A stretch of DNA of 64,000 nt from Neoceratodus forsteri. Taxonomy: Eukaryota > Chordata > Ceratodontiformes > Ceratodontidae. Below are positions 1-11,451 of this stretch, one piece after another. The stretch is from positions 887,278,001-887,342,000 of the forward strand of contig CM057456.1 of assembly GCA_016271365.2 (NCBI GenBank). Reading direction: 5' to 3'. Both the position numbers and the translations under genes were made by a program. The notes beneath the pieces are model-generated. The model did not search any database. It saw only the letters and a program-made list of their open reading frames with translations, and was not told the origin of the DNA. The number at the start of each line of letters is the position of its first letter. The first letter of the stretch is position 1.

Positions 1-815
1 GGATTTTTCTCCCTGCTTGCATGGGTAGATGGCAACTCAACCCTGTCCCTACCGCCCACCTGTTGGCTCCCATCTCCCTGAGCTTAGCTGTTGGTAAAGT
101 CCCCCAAGGTTTGCTCCTGCCTACAGCAAGGCCAGAAGGGGAAGGGCCATCCTCCCCCTGGAGGATAATCCAGATTTATCCTGGCAGGCACTCAATGATG
201 GTGCAGGAAGATGGCTAGGAGACAAGACTTTACAATGCCCGTTGCATGTCAAGCATTTGTATATCCCATTTTGCAGTCCTGCCCACCTCCATTGATGTCT
301 TGCAAAGCCTCCTCAGGCCATGCACACTCTGGCTTCCTGCAATCTCAAAGCCCACTGCAGGGGGTCACCACAGTGATGGAGACAGATGTCTTCCCTCTTC
401 GGGCTAGCGGCATTGCTGAGTGGCAGCCCACCCTAGCTGTTGGGTCCACCTGGCCAGCTTCCTGAGCTCCATTTTGAACTTGGGTCACCAGCACAAGAGC
501 AAGGAGTACTACCTGTGGGAACATAAGACAGCCCTTAATTGAATTGTTTTTTTAGTCTTTATCAACTTGTTCTATTCTCATTTACTGCCTGAGTAGCACT
601 TGATTAGTAACTTTGTAATAGGGATCATTTACCTATGCATATCAATGTATTTTATACTGTGGTGCTCAGTGCTCTAGTAGCTGCTAATTAAAGATAATGT
701 GACACTTGCATCATGATTTTCCTAGTCTTAACTAATGATATAAAAACTAAAAAAATACCACCAACAGCTTAATCTGGTTCAAGGTCAGTTGGCATTCATC
801 TGTATCCCCCCTCCC
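1..815. other. Unassigned sequence, no gene recognised
   Basis: The first 480 bases are moderately GC-rich and hold only short overlapping open frames without recognisable motifs. From about 540 onward the sequence is AT-rich with no coding signal. I see no exon, repeat or RNA gene that I can support. Confidence 0.5.
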
Positions 816-819
816 CCGG

Positions 820-895
820 GTCGTGCCTGAAAATAGTCAGAAATTGTCTAGTGCACTTACCCGGTCAACAAAAGCTAAATAAATAAATAAAAATA
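820..895 (+). mobile_element. 3' tail of a jockey-superfamily (L2/Rex1-like) LINE
   Basis: This short piece reads CCTGAAAATAGTC, then CTAGTGCACTTACCCGG, then an ATAA microsatellite tail. The same block in the same order closes the LINE fragment at 8300-8388, and a diverged version closes the LINE at 25060-25170. It is a severely 5'-truncated LINE copy: only the 3' untranslated tail that reverse transcriptase would recognise remains. Confidence 0.7.
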
Positions 896-2356
896 TAACT
901 AGTAGACCCTTTGTTTAAATGGTGATGACAGAATTAACCATTACTAAATGGAGTAACTGAGAATTACTGACTGACTTAGTGTGACATATAGGAACCTAGC
1001 ACTGCACACCACTTTATGTTTCTGTTTCTTTTCAAAAATGAAGTGCACTTGCTCATTACTAGAATTATTTGATTTTTAAATGCATTTCTCACTTTGCATG
1101 GTTTTGTTTTGGGGAAGAATAACTTTTCTCCAGGGTTACACTTTACAAGAGGGGCCACTGCCCCATCTGCAAGACCTTTGCTCAACTCCATGCTCAACTA
1201 ATAGCAACTAGAGATGAGCTACCTCAGCTCTGGCACTGGCTCAGCTGGGGCCCACCCTCCCACACACCCACTGGCCCAGGGGGCTGGAGGGTGGTGGGGA
1301 AGTGGGGGGAAGGGTGACAGGGGCAGTCACAAGGGGTTCGACCAACCTTCCACCATATAGACAGCAAATCACTTTGCACCCCTCGAGGAGGCTCAGACAC
1401 CTGACTCCATCAGCGGGAATTCTGAGTCAAAGACACTGGCTTTTTTGAACAGGTAGTGAAATCAGCATTACAAAGTAGCTCATAATTTTAAAATGAAGTC
1501 ACGTAGAAACCTAATTATTGATATGAGATTTATTGGGGGCATGCTTATTCTAATTCTACAATGTAGCACTTTTTGTCAGTCTCCCTCTTTAAATACTGTA
1601 TTATACCTAACATTCAAAAAACTAAAGTGATAATATTCAGTAGTAAAAAGCTATATAAAAACTTATATTTAGCAAACAAGCCACTGGACTATATTCAGGA
1701 ATTTCCATACTTGGACCTGATTTTCAGCTACAGTATGTAATGGAGCAGGCATGTTAAACATGTTTAATATTAAAAAGCAGATTACAGCAGGAGAATTGAA
1801 GATTCAATAGAATGTTTGGTGGTATGTTAATGACATTAGTGTTAAAAGCTATTAATGTTAAACTCATAAATCAGGTTCTCTACAGTATATGCTGTTGAAG
1901 TATGGGGAACACAGATCTCAATTCATTGTATTCTATATTAAATTTACTGTATAAACAAATGTTAAAGTTACCTAAAGGAACACCAAATTCTCTAATTAGG
2001 ACTCAGTTAGGAGAGATGAACATTAAACATATTGTACAGATAAGACTGATACATATTTGGATAAAAATATTGTTGCAGCCCTCAGGGTCAATAATATCAG
2101 CCTGAATTGAAGAAAAAATGTTTATTCAAAGAAACGTAACATAATTATGGTTACTAACATCTATAAATTAGTGAATACATGTAACATTCATCTCAAAATG
2201 TAAGCAAACCAAGGTATAAAGATAAATCATTCCTATACAAAATTCATCACTAAATTAATACAACAAAAAGCCAAAGAAGATGACTTGAACCTAATTACAA
2301 ACGAAATGTTTCTAAATGGTTAGTAAATAATACCAAGGAGCATTCATTAACATTTT
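896..2356. other. Unassigned AT-rich sequence
   Basis: No recognisable gene. A G-rich patch lies at about 1200-1440; the rest is AT-rich. Open frames here (for example 976-1197 reverse and 1902-2105 forward) are short, of biased composition and without family motifs. Confidence 0.5.
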
Positions 2357-2746
2357 GGGTGGGATATTCAGAAGGGTTGCGCATGGTGCAACACAGTTGC
2401 ACCATGTGCAACCCACTGATGTGCCCCGGCGTGATATTCAAAAGGGGAAAGTGCATGGCACAAATCCCGATGCACCGGGGAGCATCAGTAATACATGCAG
2501 CACAAGTAGGGGGGGTGTGTCCATGCATACTCCGCACATCCCAATATTCACCCGGAATGTGCTGAGCAGATGCAGGTGCAACCCCTACCTGCGCCGCACA
2601 CAGTTGAGCCGAAAAAAACAGGAGCAACGGCTGGACACCCATAGGTGAGCTGCCATATTGCAGGGTGCACCACGGCAGCTGCCAGCTGTAAGTGGCCACC
2701 CGAGCTCCGGCGGCACCGTCCGTCAAGGTAACACCCCCCCATGCCC

Positions 2747-2945
2747 GATCACGGGCATAACTATAGGAATAAAATGTCCTATATCCCTGGTGGTCCAGTG
2801 GACTGCTTCCAGCCCGATCATGGGCATAAGTATAAAATTTAAATGTCCAGTATCACTGGTGGTCCAATGGACAGCTTCCAGCCCGATCACAGGCACAAGT
2901 ATACAATTTAAACGTCTAAACCATCCCTGGTGGTCCAGCAGTACC
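2747..2945 (+). repeat. 69-bp tandem array, left arm of foldback copy 1
   Basis: About 2.8 units begin at 2747, 2816 and 2885, giving an exact 69-bp period. Each starts GATCA.GGGCATAA, continues with an A/T-rich part ending in TGTCC, and contains CCCTGGTGGTCCAGTGGAC or a close variant. Units differ by scattered substitutions, so the array is not freshly duplicated. Confidence 0.85.
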
Positions 2946-3327
2946 CCCCCTGCACCTGCCCACTAAGCCCCACCACCTGCTCCCCATCTGTGGTGGATGG
3001 CAGCTCCCACCCGCCAAACCACCTGGCCACCCCACGACTGACTGTGTATGAATGCGGCCTTATGCCCATTGGTCCGGCATGGGCCAATGGGTGTGCAGAC
3101 TCCATACCATACCACAGTCTGGATATTGAATGAATTCATTCACATATCTGGACTGTAGTAGTGGAGTACAGTCTGCACACCATTAGCCCATGCTGTGGAC
3201 CAAACGGTGTACAGCTGTACTGTACGCAGTCAGTTGGCGGGCGGCTGGGCGGCTTGTGGGTGGGGAGCGCCTCCCACCACTGATCGGGGTGGGGAGCAGG
3301 TGGGGCCAGTGGTGGGTGAGGGGGGTA

Positions 3328-3523
3328 CTGCTGACCACCAGGGATGGTTTGATGTATAAATTTTATACTTATGCCCGCAATCAGGTTGTAAGCATGCCAC
3401 TGGACTACCAGGGATATTGGACGTTTTATTTTACTACTTATGTCTGCGATTAGGCTGAAAGTGGTCCACTGGACCACCAGGGATATTGGACATTGAAATT
3501 TTATACTTATGCCCACGATCAGG
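3328..3523 (-). repeat. Inverted counterpart of the 69-bp array, right arm of foldback copy 1
   Basis: Three diverged units carry the reverse complement of the left-arm repeat: GACCACCAGGGAT, then an A/T-rich block, then CTTATGCCC..GATC. The inverted pairing with 2747-2945 is what makes the whole element fold back on itself. Confidence 0.8.
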
Positions 3524-3622
3524 TGTCAGAGTGCATTGCTGGTGGGGGCAGGGGGCGTCGGTCCCCGACGGCTGCTGCCTGGCAGGGCGCCAGGCGCAAG
3601 CAACCGGGGATCGGTGCACCTG

Positions 3623-3696
3623 CATGCAAATGGGGCCATAATGACATGCTAATGGCTCCATTTGTGCCTTGCATGCATTATGGCCCCATTTGCATG
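3623..3696. repeat. Short hairpin with 21-bp perfect arms
   Basis: Bases 3623-3643 and 3676-3696 are exact reverse complements (CATGCAAATGGGGCC... and its mirror), separated by a 32-base loop. It lies off-centre inside the right arm of the foldback element, so it is a separate secondary-structure unit. Confidence 0.85.
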
Positions 3697-3973
3697 TCCA
3701 CTGCTGAATATCGTGGTTGATGTGCCTAGCACAACGGCACTTGCGCTAGCGCATCCCCCTGCTCCTCTCTGGCCACTTGCGCTGGTGCAGTGCCACTGCA
3801 CTGGCACAGTGCCACTGCGCCATGTGCAATGCGGGTGGCCACAGTGCCATATTCAATGGTGCTGAGCCATGGCACAGCACCGTTGACTATCACCCAGTCC
3901 ATGCCCTGGCGCATCCCAGTTGCGCTGTGCCTGGCCTGCACCCCTACCAGGCGCAGTTCTGAATATCCCACCC

Positions 3974-6130
3974 TTTATCTAAATTTAGTGCAGAATCCAA
4001 AGTACAGAGATACACTGACCCTGTCTAGATTTGAGGCATTTCACAATAATGTTATTAATCCTAAGTATAGGAATGAAGGTGCTACTGTATATCAACAAAC
4101 TGCAATTGTGGTTTACAGGAAACTGAGGATTTTCTTCATGTCATATTGCAATTTCCTGGGTATAATCAAATTAAAAATAAATTTCTGGGAAAAATAAAAG
4201 AAACATTATATATATATATATATATATATGTATACACCATGTAGATTTATACTGGATTTGCTTTTTAATAAAGAAAACATAGATATCTTGGAGAAAATGC
4301 CATTTTTCTCTTGGAAGCTACAAGGATTAGAAGATGATATGTCCAGGCACCTAATATCTCATAAACATAAAGGGTACATTTTTTTAATATAACAGGAATG
4401 GACAATGTGACTTAATCTTTTTTAAGTCATATCAGAACTTCTTAATCTCTTTACAGAGAATGTGGATTACAGGTGACAATAACATTGCAAGGGGTGTAGG
4501 TAGCCAGACCCAGACTTTACAATAACCTGTTTAAACTCAAAAAGAACAGTATAACTACTTTTGGAGAAGTTATCTAAAATTTTCGGACACATCACCCACT
4601 TGTTGTAATAGAATTATTGTTTTATACATAAATGTTGAAGATCTACTCTGTATTGCTTACCAAATGTACTTTAACTATGTTGTCATCCATCCTCATTGAT
4701 ATAGTCTGTTTATTCCTGTGCCATGGGTATCTATTCTAAAAATAGTTGCAATGGGATATGTGAAAGAATCGCTAAATGTTGTTCTGGGATTTTTTTAATG
4801 ATAGTTTTAATTATGAATATATTACATTATTTATATAAAGCTATCTCTGCTAACATATTTTTAAATGGATAAATCCCTTGTAATGTATGAGGGCTCCTTT
4901 TTTGTATTGTTATTATATGTATTGGCCAAATAGCCAATCAGTAAAGCTAATTGATTGATTTATGGATTTCCTGTGATATTTCCCACTATATCCAAATATA
5001 TAGTGTACTGCATATTGTTACTGGCTACCACTGTACAATTTATAGGCCACGTCACCAATCTCTGAATACAGTCATAAACAAAGATATCACCTTTGTCTCA
5101 ATCAAAACCTGTAATAAACTTGCCTACTGGCACACTGGTAGCACTATGGCTTGCTTTTACAATGATCTGAATTCAGGAATGAGCCCCGGCAATGGGCGAT
5201 CAATCAGTGGTAGGAGGATTGAGCATCTGTTGGACAGCTCTCCTCCTTTGGGGTGGGGGGGTATGGTGCTCCAGCAACATTCTGACCCCTAGCAATGGCT
5301 GGGGTCAGTCCACCACTAGTGCCCATCAGCTGCAGGATTGGTGGCATTGCAGATGTCAGCATGTTGGCTGCAGCGGTGGAAGTGTGCCTGATGCTGCTTT
5401 AGATGCCATGGCACATCCACACCACTGAGGTAAACTGAAAGAGAACTCCCCCCTTGGCCCATGCAGCATGACACCAGTTCCCCCAGCTGCTCCCACTGGC
5501 CATGGACCCTGTCCAGGGTTAGCCTGGTCTCTCCTCCTTTCCCCTTGGGAGGCCTGCTGATAGATTAATCCTGTCTCCTGGATAGGCGGCAAGTCTGGGG
5601 GTTGGTGGGGGTGACAGGGTGGACCTCATGGGTAGATATTGGTACATCCTTGCAAGCTCAGGGGGGCCTTAAAAAGAGTTGAAAAAAACTTTGCAATAAA
5701 GACCTAAAAATAAAACTCCCATGAATTAAAAAACAAAGTGTTGTATTATTTCATCAGCCCAGCTACACAGACTAAAAAAAAAATGACCTTCTACTCACAG
5801 TTTTAATTTCTAGAAATTATTTTGTGACCAAGAACCCCTTTATTTCCCATGGAGGCATACCACAGGAATCTCTGCTGCTTATATGCCATGATTAATATTA
5901 AGACCCAGGCTTCAAATAAAGCCTTTGGCTGTGAATGTATTGGGATGGGGAATGAACATTCTACCAGCATAATTGCAGAATTAGGCTTTTTTTTTATATT
6001 CCATGGTAAACATTTAAATCTACCAAATGCAGAAAAAAGGAAAAGAAGAACAGTGGCAGGGAAGGGAAGTGGAAAAGGATATAAAAAATGTGGAGAGGCA
6101 CAAGAAAATGAGACTGCCCCAATCTGTATT
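3974..6130. other. Unassigned sequence with a TA microsatellite
   Basis: Mostly AT-rich and without coding signal. A TA dinucleotide run lies at 4207-4229. A GC-richer block at about 5170-5640 has short open frames on both strands but no recognisable protein family and no convincing terminal repeats. Confidence 0.5.
4207..4229. repeat. (TA)n microsatellite
   Basis: Uninterrupted alternating T and A for about 23 bases, followed by GTATACACC. Confidence 0.9.
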
Positions 6131-6131
6131 T

Positions 6132-6985
6132 ATCAAGTCCTGGGGCTCAGTTTTGGAAAGCACATTTAGATCGGTGCATGGTGCGCTGAATTGTTGCCTG
6201 AGGCAAACTCAGGTACACCAGGAACACTGTGCCTGATTTTAGAAAAAGTGGTGTCTTGGCACCAAAATTCCCAGGTTTGCTGCAAGGCAACAACTGCGCT
6301 GTAGAAATGGTGCAAGGAGGAAAATGCCTCAAACCGCAGGATGGGCTTGCGGGCAACAATGGCCAGTGATGGCTACCCACTGACCATTTGCCGTGGTGGT
6401 TGACAGGTCATCCTGGACATGCCTTGGCTCATGGGGGGTGGAACAGGTTGGGCGAGAGGAAGAGGTTGACAACTGGCAGGGTCAGTGTGGATCTGTGTGT
6501 TGGGGGGGGCCGATGCAGCACTGTCCCATGGAGGAGGAGCAGGCTTGTACTTGCAATGGACCGCCAGCCACTCCTGTGGTGGTCTGGCAGGTGTCAGGGG
6601 CTGTACTGATGCCATCCCCAGGGGGCCACAGGGTCATGCCCCCCACCAAACAAGGGTTCCAGCAGTGGCGCACATCAGGTTAGACTAGCTCCAGTCTGGT
6701 CTAACGGTAGGGTCTGTGTGCCCATTGGGGGGGGCTTGCAAAATCCCAAATTAGTGGATATGGCAGTCCCACAATGGCACAAGCCCCCTTCTGCTATGGT
6801 GCATTGGTGTGTGGCCATCGCAAGGACAGAACAAGCCTAGTTGACACAGATGGTCCCTCCAGTGGCACAGGCTGCCTTAGAAAATCAGGATTGGTGCAAG
6901 GTGCAGTGCAAGAAACCCTTTGCACCATTTCTCCTTGATGCAAGCCACTTGTACCAGTCCCAATCATTTTAAAATCAGGGCCCCG
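6132..6985. mobile_element. Possible MITE with imperfect terminal inverted repeats
   Basis: The left end reads CTGGGGCTCAGTTTTGG and the right end, read on the other strand, CCGGGGCCCTGATTTTA, an imperfect match. Just inside both ends are repeated short segments of the type GGTGCA.GGTGC and CCTGATTTTA. The interior is GC-rich and non-coding. The termini resemble those of the foldback elements. No clean target duplication is visible, so the boundaries are tentative. Confidence 0.4.
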
Positions 6986-6989
6986 GAGT

Positions 6990-7782
6990 TCTGAAAAGCA
7001 CTTTTTACAATCAGGGATGGGTGAACCTGCTGAGCAGAAATCTGCCCCTTACCTGACTGGATCAACTGTTTTCAACATATTTCACCTTTCAATCAAAATA
7101 CTTGTATCGGTTTGAAATGGAAATGGGGTACTTTATGTGAACTTGTTTTCAAAAATAAGTGCTACACATACTGTAGTTTTCATTATTTATTTTTATTTTT
7201 ATATTTATTTATTTTTATTTATTTAATTGTTTTAGTTGGCCCTCTCCTACTTTTAGTTACCAGAATTAGAACTATTGGGACTATTTCTTTTTTTGTTGTT
7301 CTCCAAGTCAAAATTGAAGCATATTTCAATGGAACTTCATAAAATTATTTTTTTAAGTGTTATATTCCTCCATCATACCATCTTCACAGATACTGCACAC
7401 ACTATACAATGATTTTACATTCTTTCAGCTTATTTTATAACACTTTTGACCATTTTACCAATGTTATAAGTGTAATAATCCCCAGGAATAATCCACTCCA
7501 GGTTTGCATCAGTGCTGTAATAACCTCATTCCTGAGTGGTTGAAAGCTCTCAACTGTGAGCCTGCACATCGGGCCTTACAACCTACCCAGTTCATTTGGT
7601 TATTACAATGTTGCTGCACACCCAAATGTGGAAAATTCCTTACTTAACTATCACTTATTTCTCTCCAGCCAGCATTGGCTAAGGTCCACGAATACCTCAT
7701 TCTTTCCAAAATTACCTCTTTCTAGACTTATATGCCTTCTTCATGCCATTCCAGGCTGGTTTCAGGAAAATTCACTTCAATG
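6990..7782. other. Unassigned AT-rich sequence
   Basis: Contains a T/A-rich run at about 7178-7225 and no recognisable gene or repeat family. Confidence 0.45.
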
Positions 7783-7899
7783 AAACATAGAAACACAGAA
7801 CACAGAAACATAGAATTTGGCAGCAGATAAGGACCGCTTGGCCCACCTTGTCTGCCTATTTTCCCTACCTGTTTCATATACCGATGATTCCATGACAGC

Positions 7900-8388
7900 T
7901 TTAAAAGGGAACTGCACCTTCATCTATCTCTCACAGACCCCTGCACATATTTTGACCCTACTTAAATGCCCTCAACCTTCAGCTACTTCATGACATATAA
8001 TCCACCACCTTACTCCCCCAGCATCCCTCAACCTTCCTATCTCCTTTGAGGGCTAATCTTGCCTCCTCTCTTATTACTCCTTGAATGTTTTAATTGTTGT
8101 GATCAATTTTTACTAAGATTTCTTACTATCTTGTTGTGTTATTTCTCCTTTACTGTACAAATTATTTACCCTGACTCTATGTTAATTTTTTAACATCATG
8201 TTATGTTCTTCAGCTGTATGTATCATTTTCACTGACTGTTTGACCTACTGTATATGTAATTTTCCTGTACTTATGCTATGTATTTGTGAATAATTGTTGT
8301 ACTCTCCTGGGTAAGGCCTGAAAATAGTCATTTCATGGCTAGTGCACTTACCCGGTTAACAAAAACTAGATAAATAAATAAATATCGT
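7900..8388 (+). mobile_element. LINE 3' end inserted in CR1
   Basis: A forward-strand fragment sits between two parts of the reverse-strand CR1. It ends with CCTGAAAATAGTC, CTAGTGCACTTACCCGG and an ATAA tail, like 820-895. The upstream part is a 3' untranslated region with no usable frame. The left boundary is approximate because the CR1 consensus around the joint is diverged. Confidence 0.7.
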
Positions 8389-8499
8389 AGCTCCTAAATG
8401 ACCTGCGGCTTACCCTCTCTTTCCTATTGCTAGAGTTCCTTTATGTTTGTCTCATGCATTTTTGAATTCCCCTACTGTTTTGGCCCCTACAACCTCTTC

Positions 8500-10338
8500 C
8501 AGGAGGCTGTTCCATGGATCCACCACCCTTTCTGTGAAAAAAATACTTTCTCACATTACCCCTAAGTCTACTCCCCTCTATTTTTATATCATGGCCCCTT
8601 GTTCTTGAACATCTTTTTTTTAAAGGTGCTACCCTCTTGTACCTTATCTACACCCTTGAGGTATTTGAAAGTCTCTATTATATCCTCCCCTTCTCTTCTC
8701 TCCTCCAAGGAATACATTTTGAGATCTTTCAGTCTTCCTTCATTTGACTTTTGGGGCAGCCCCTGCACTATTTTTATCGCCCTTCTCTAAACCACTTCTA
8801 CTCTGTCTATGTCCTTTCAGAGATGCAGCCTCCAGAACTGGACACAGTACTCTAGATGAGGTCTCATCAATGTTCTATACTGTGGCATCACCACTTCTTT
8901 CCTTCTGCTGGAGATACTTCTCCCTATGCACCACAGAATGCCACTGGCTCTCCTCATTGTCTTCTCACATTGTTTGGTAACCTTTAGATCATCAGATATG
9001 ATTACTTCCAGGTCCCTTTTCTGTTTGGAGGCCATCAGTACCCCCCATCGTGTACTTCTTCCCTGCATTTCTGTGCCCCAAGTGCCTTCTACCATGCTGA
9101 ATGGACAACAGTGTTGTTGAAGTTCGGCATGGCGATATCCCCTATGTTGACAGGTAAGATTTCGCCTGTCAGACATTGTGTGTTTTCTATCAGGGGCTTT
9201 GCCCCCTGCACCCCCTTCTAAAGATTACTAACCCCAGGTCATAGTTATTTTGAAGGGAGGGTGAAAGACGGTGAAAGGGTGAGATTTTGCCCTCGGGTCC
9301 CTTACAGCAACAATCTCAAAACCTGTTGAGACTGTCGCTGTGAGGGATTTCACTGTTACAGTTTTGTTGCTCGGTTGGCATACCCCCCAAGTGCATGATC
9401 TTGCACTTCTTTGCATTGAATCTTAGCTGCCACACCCTTGACTACTCCTCAAGCTTGCTTAGGTCCCTTCTAATTTTCTCTACCCCTCCTGGAGTGTCAT
9501 ACTGTTGCAGATCTTTGTGTTGTCTGCAAAGAGTCACACCTTCCTGCCCCTCTGCAATGTCGCTTATGAAGACATTGAAGAGGACTGGTCAAAACACTGA
9601 TCTCTGCGGGACCCCTCTGATCACCCTACTCTCTTTGGATTGAACTCCCTTTAATACCACCCTCTGTGTCCTATCACTCAGTCAATTCTTGACCCAGGTT
9701 ATCACCTTGGGACCCACTCCCAGGCTGCCCAGCTTGTTACTAGCTTCCTATGTGGGATGGTGTTGAAGGCCTTGCTGAAATCCAGGTAGGCCACATCCAC
9801 CACCCTTCCCTGATCCACTTCCCTTGTCACCTAATCAAAGAAATCTATCAAATTTGTTTGACAAGATCTTCCTACTGTGAATCCATGCTGCCTCACATCT
9901 TGTGCTCCTTGTATTAGAGATACTGTATATCACAAACCTTTCTTTTAGTACTGATTCCATTAGTTTCCCCACCACTGAGGTCAGGCTGACTGGCCTGTAC
10001 TTGCCAGCCTCCTCTTTGCTCCCACTTTTGCTGAGAGGGACTACATTCACCCTCCTCCAGTCCTTTGGTACCATACTTGCTTCCAGCAAACTGTTGAACA
10101 GGGCTGTCAGTGGTGTTGCCAGCACCTTTCTGAGTTCTCTTAATACTCTGGAATGTATCCCATCTGGCCTCATTGCTTTGTCCACTTTTAGATTAGCGAG
10201 TTCCTTTAAAACTCTCTCCTCCTTAAATGGACTGGTGTTCGCCTCCCTCCCTGTGGTGCTTCTACTGCATAACTTTGGCTCCCCCCCTTCCCCTTCTTCT
10301 GTGAATGCCATCCCCTTCCACTGGCTCACTGACCCCAT
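8500..10338 (-). pseudogene. CR1 ORF2 remnant (reverse transcriptase)
   Basis: Non-LTR retrotransposon polymerase remnant. The frame at 9835-10338 holds the start of the RT domain, with LKVDKAMRPDGIHSRVLREL followed by a PLSKSG..EEAGKYRPVSLTSVVGKLME block, the fingers motifs of the CR1 clade. The catalytic box near 9520-9560 reads LFADN with a nearby frameshift, so the second Asp of FADD is lost. Downstream pieces at 8817-9176 carry the CR1 C-terminal signature (DLEVIISDDLKVTKQCEKT, GILWCIGRSI, RPHLEYCVQFW). The MITE at 9085-9384 also breaks the coding sequence. The copy is dead and no endonuclease part remains. Confidence 0.85.
9076..9393. mobile_element. 300-bp MITE with 9-bp target duplication
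   Basis: CCCCAAGTG occurs at 9076-9084 and again at 9385-9393, flanking a 300-bp segment (9085-9384) that interrupts CR1 coding sequence. In the uninterrupted CR1 at 16370 the site appears once as CCCTAGGTG. The ends are weakly inverted repeats (TACCATGC.. versus GGTATGCC..). An 8-9-bp duplication suggests a hAT-type transposase supplied in trans. The interior contains the hairpin CAGGGGCTTTGCCCCCTG. Confidence 0.8.
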
Positions 10339-10339
10339 G

Positions 10340-10685
10340 CTAAGTGCAATGGGTCAGAGACTTGTAATGTCCGCCATCTTTGTCAACCTGGCCAAAGCCT
10401 TCAACACTGTTGCCTACCTAATTCTCCTGAACAACCCGAAGAGTGTGGGGGTTATTGACCATTCAATCAGTTGGTTCAGTTCCTATCTAGAAGGTAAGTC
10501 TCAAGCAGTCCACATACTGTAGATGAAACCCTTTACCTCCCCCCATTTTGCATAGGTATTCCATAAGCCTCTGTCCTTTGCCCTATGCTGTTCTCAATTT
10601 CAATCAATAAGATACCTAACACGTATGTCTCCACAAACATTCATATGTCTGAAGATGACACTTTCTTTTATTTTTCTTTCTCCCC
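10340..10685 (+). pseudogene. LINE reverse-transcriptase fragment (jockey superfamily)
   Basis: A forward-strand fragment adjoining the truncated CR1. The first part translates as SAIFVNLAKAFNTV...ILLNN...SWFSSYLEGKSQAV, the RT 'DLSKAFDTVDH..LL' and 'FxSYLxxRxQxV' motifs. The next part reads ALCCSQF/LFSISINKIPNT and then MSEDDTFFYFSF, the place where YADD should be; it is changed to SEDD. One frameshift separates the two parts. It is likely the same broad LINE group as 22980-25170 and 62880-64000. Truncated at both ends and inactive. Confidence 0.75.
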
Positions 10686-10689
10686 CTCT

Positions 10690-11450
10690 GCCGATGGCCC
10701 CCTTCAGCCCATGTGGCTCCCCACAACTTTATCATCCACTGTCCCCGGGACTTACTTTTGGGCCACCAGGTGCCCCACAGATTACCCCATGTGGCAGGGC
10801 CATCAGGAGGTCCCCCAGCCATGTCCCAATGTCACATTTGGATCTGTAGTCCCTGTGCCCAGTAGGTGGTGTGGGGTCTGTGGGGCACCACAGAGTGGCA
10901 TCCTGCAGCCAGTGGTCATTTTCCAATGTTCTCTCTGACTCACAGATGCTACACGGAGGTGGCGGTTTGAAGTGTGCACATCAGAGGACATGCTTATATC
11001 TCCTACCAGTGAGCATCCACCACCTGGATCCGATGCACTGGCTGCACTACCACCCATGGTCACCTAGGTGGCAGTGTTCTGGTGATGCAGTCTGCCCTCC
11101 CTCCCTGGAGGAGGAGGAGGAGAGCATCCCCTGGGATGCTCAGTCCTCCTCCCTTGGCCAACCCCCAAGCAGCCCAGGGTCATTTCCAACCTCAGGTTGC
11201 AGGTGTGATGGCAGGAGAGGCATGGATGCCTCTGCCCTCTGCATCACTGGGCCAGCGACACTGTTTTTTTTGTCTCCGGTCCCTCAGCCCCCCCATTTCA
11301 CTGTTAAGCTCTTGGGGTACTTTGCCAACATCCAACTCTGGTTCCACTCCAGTCAGCTAAGTCTCAATGACCTTTCACCCCAGGCAACATTTCTACAGAA
11401 TTCAGTCCCAATATGCCTTCAGAACTCTGGATGCTGCTGAAATTGATGAG
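10690..11450. other. Unassigned GC-rich segment
   Basis: GC-rich block with overlapping open frames on both strands (for example 10871-11440 forward). The translations are rich in Pro, Ser and Cys but I recognise no domain. It could be remnant of a transposon-encoded accessory protein or simply GC-rich repeat sequence. Confidence 0.4.
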
Positions 11451-11451
11451 A

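Larger units (their letters stand above)
2357..3973. mobile_element. Foldback DNA element with inverted minisatellite arrays (copy 1)
   Basis: The element opens with GGGTGGGATATTCAGAA and closes with its exact reverse complement. Moving inward, each arm carries a tandem array (2747-2945 left, 3328-3523 right) in opposite orientation. Near the middle the arms meet at a perfect 14-bp palindrome, GAATGAATTCATTC (3128-3141), and the flanking 60-70 bases on each side also match in inverted orientation. No transposase is encoded; the open frames are just translations of the repeat units. The structure is that of a non-autonomous foldback element. A target duplication is not obvious. It shares array units and core segments with the element at 51008-53269. 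Confidence 0.75.
7783..10335 (-). mobile_element. CR1 LINE, 5'-truncated, with two younger insertions
   Basis: On the reverse strand the sequence runs from the N-terminal part of the reverse transcriptase (near 10300) to a 3' end at 7783 made of octamers (AACATAGAAACA as read on the forward strand), the usual CR1 tail style. Its order of segments matches the CR1 copies at 13774-16650 and 43292-48540. It is interrupted by a LINE 3' end at about 7900-8388 and by a 300-bp MITE at 9085-9384. The 5' end is cut at about 10335, where a forward-strand LINE fragment begins. Confidence 0.88.

Noticed and set aside
2295..2726. 143-codon reverse frame in the foldback element
   Set aside because: Translation of repeat-rich terminal and array-flanking sequence; no domain.
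9902..10522. 206-codon forward open frame across the CR1/LINE junction
   Set aside because: The first part is the antisense of CR1 ORF2; only the last part is genuine forward LINE RT.
10871..11440. 189-codon forward frame as a possible transposon accessory protein
   Set aside because: Only compositional bias (Pro/Ser/Cys) and an acidic run; no recognisable fold or second copy.
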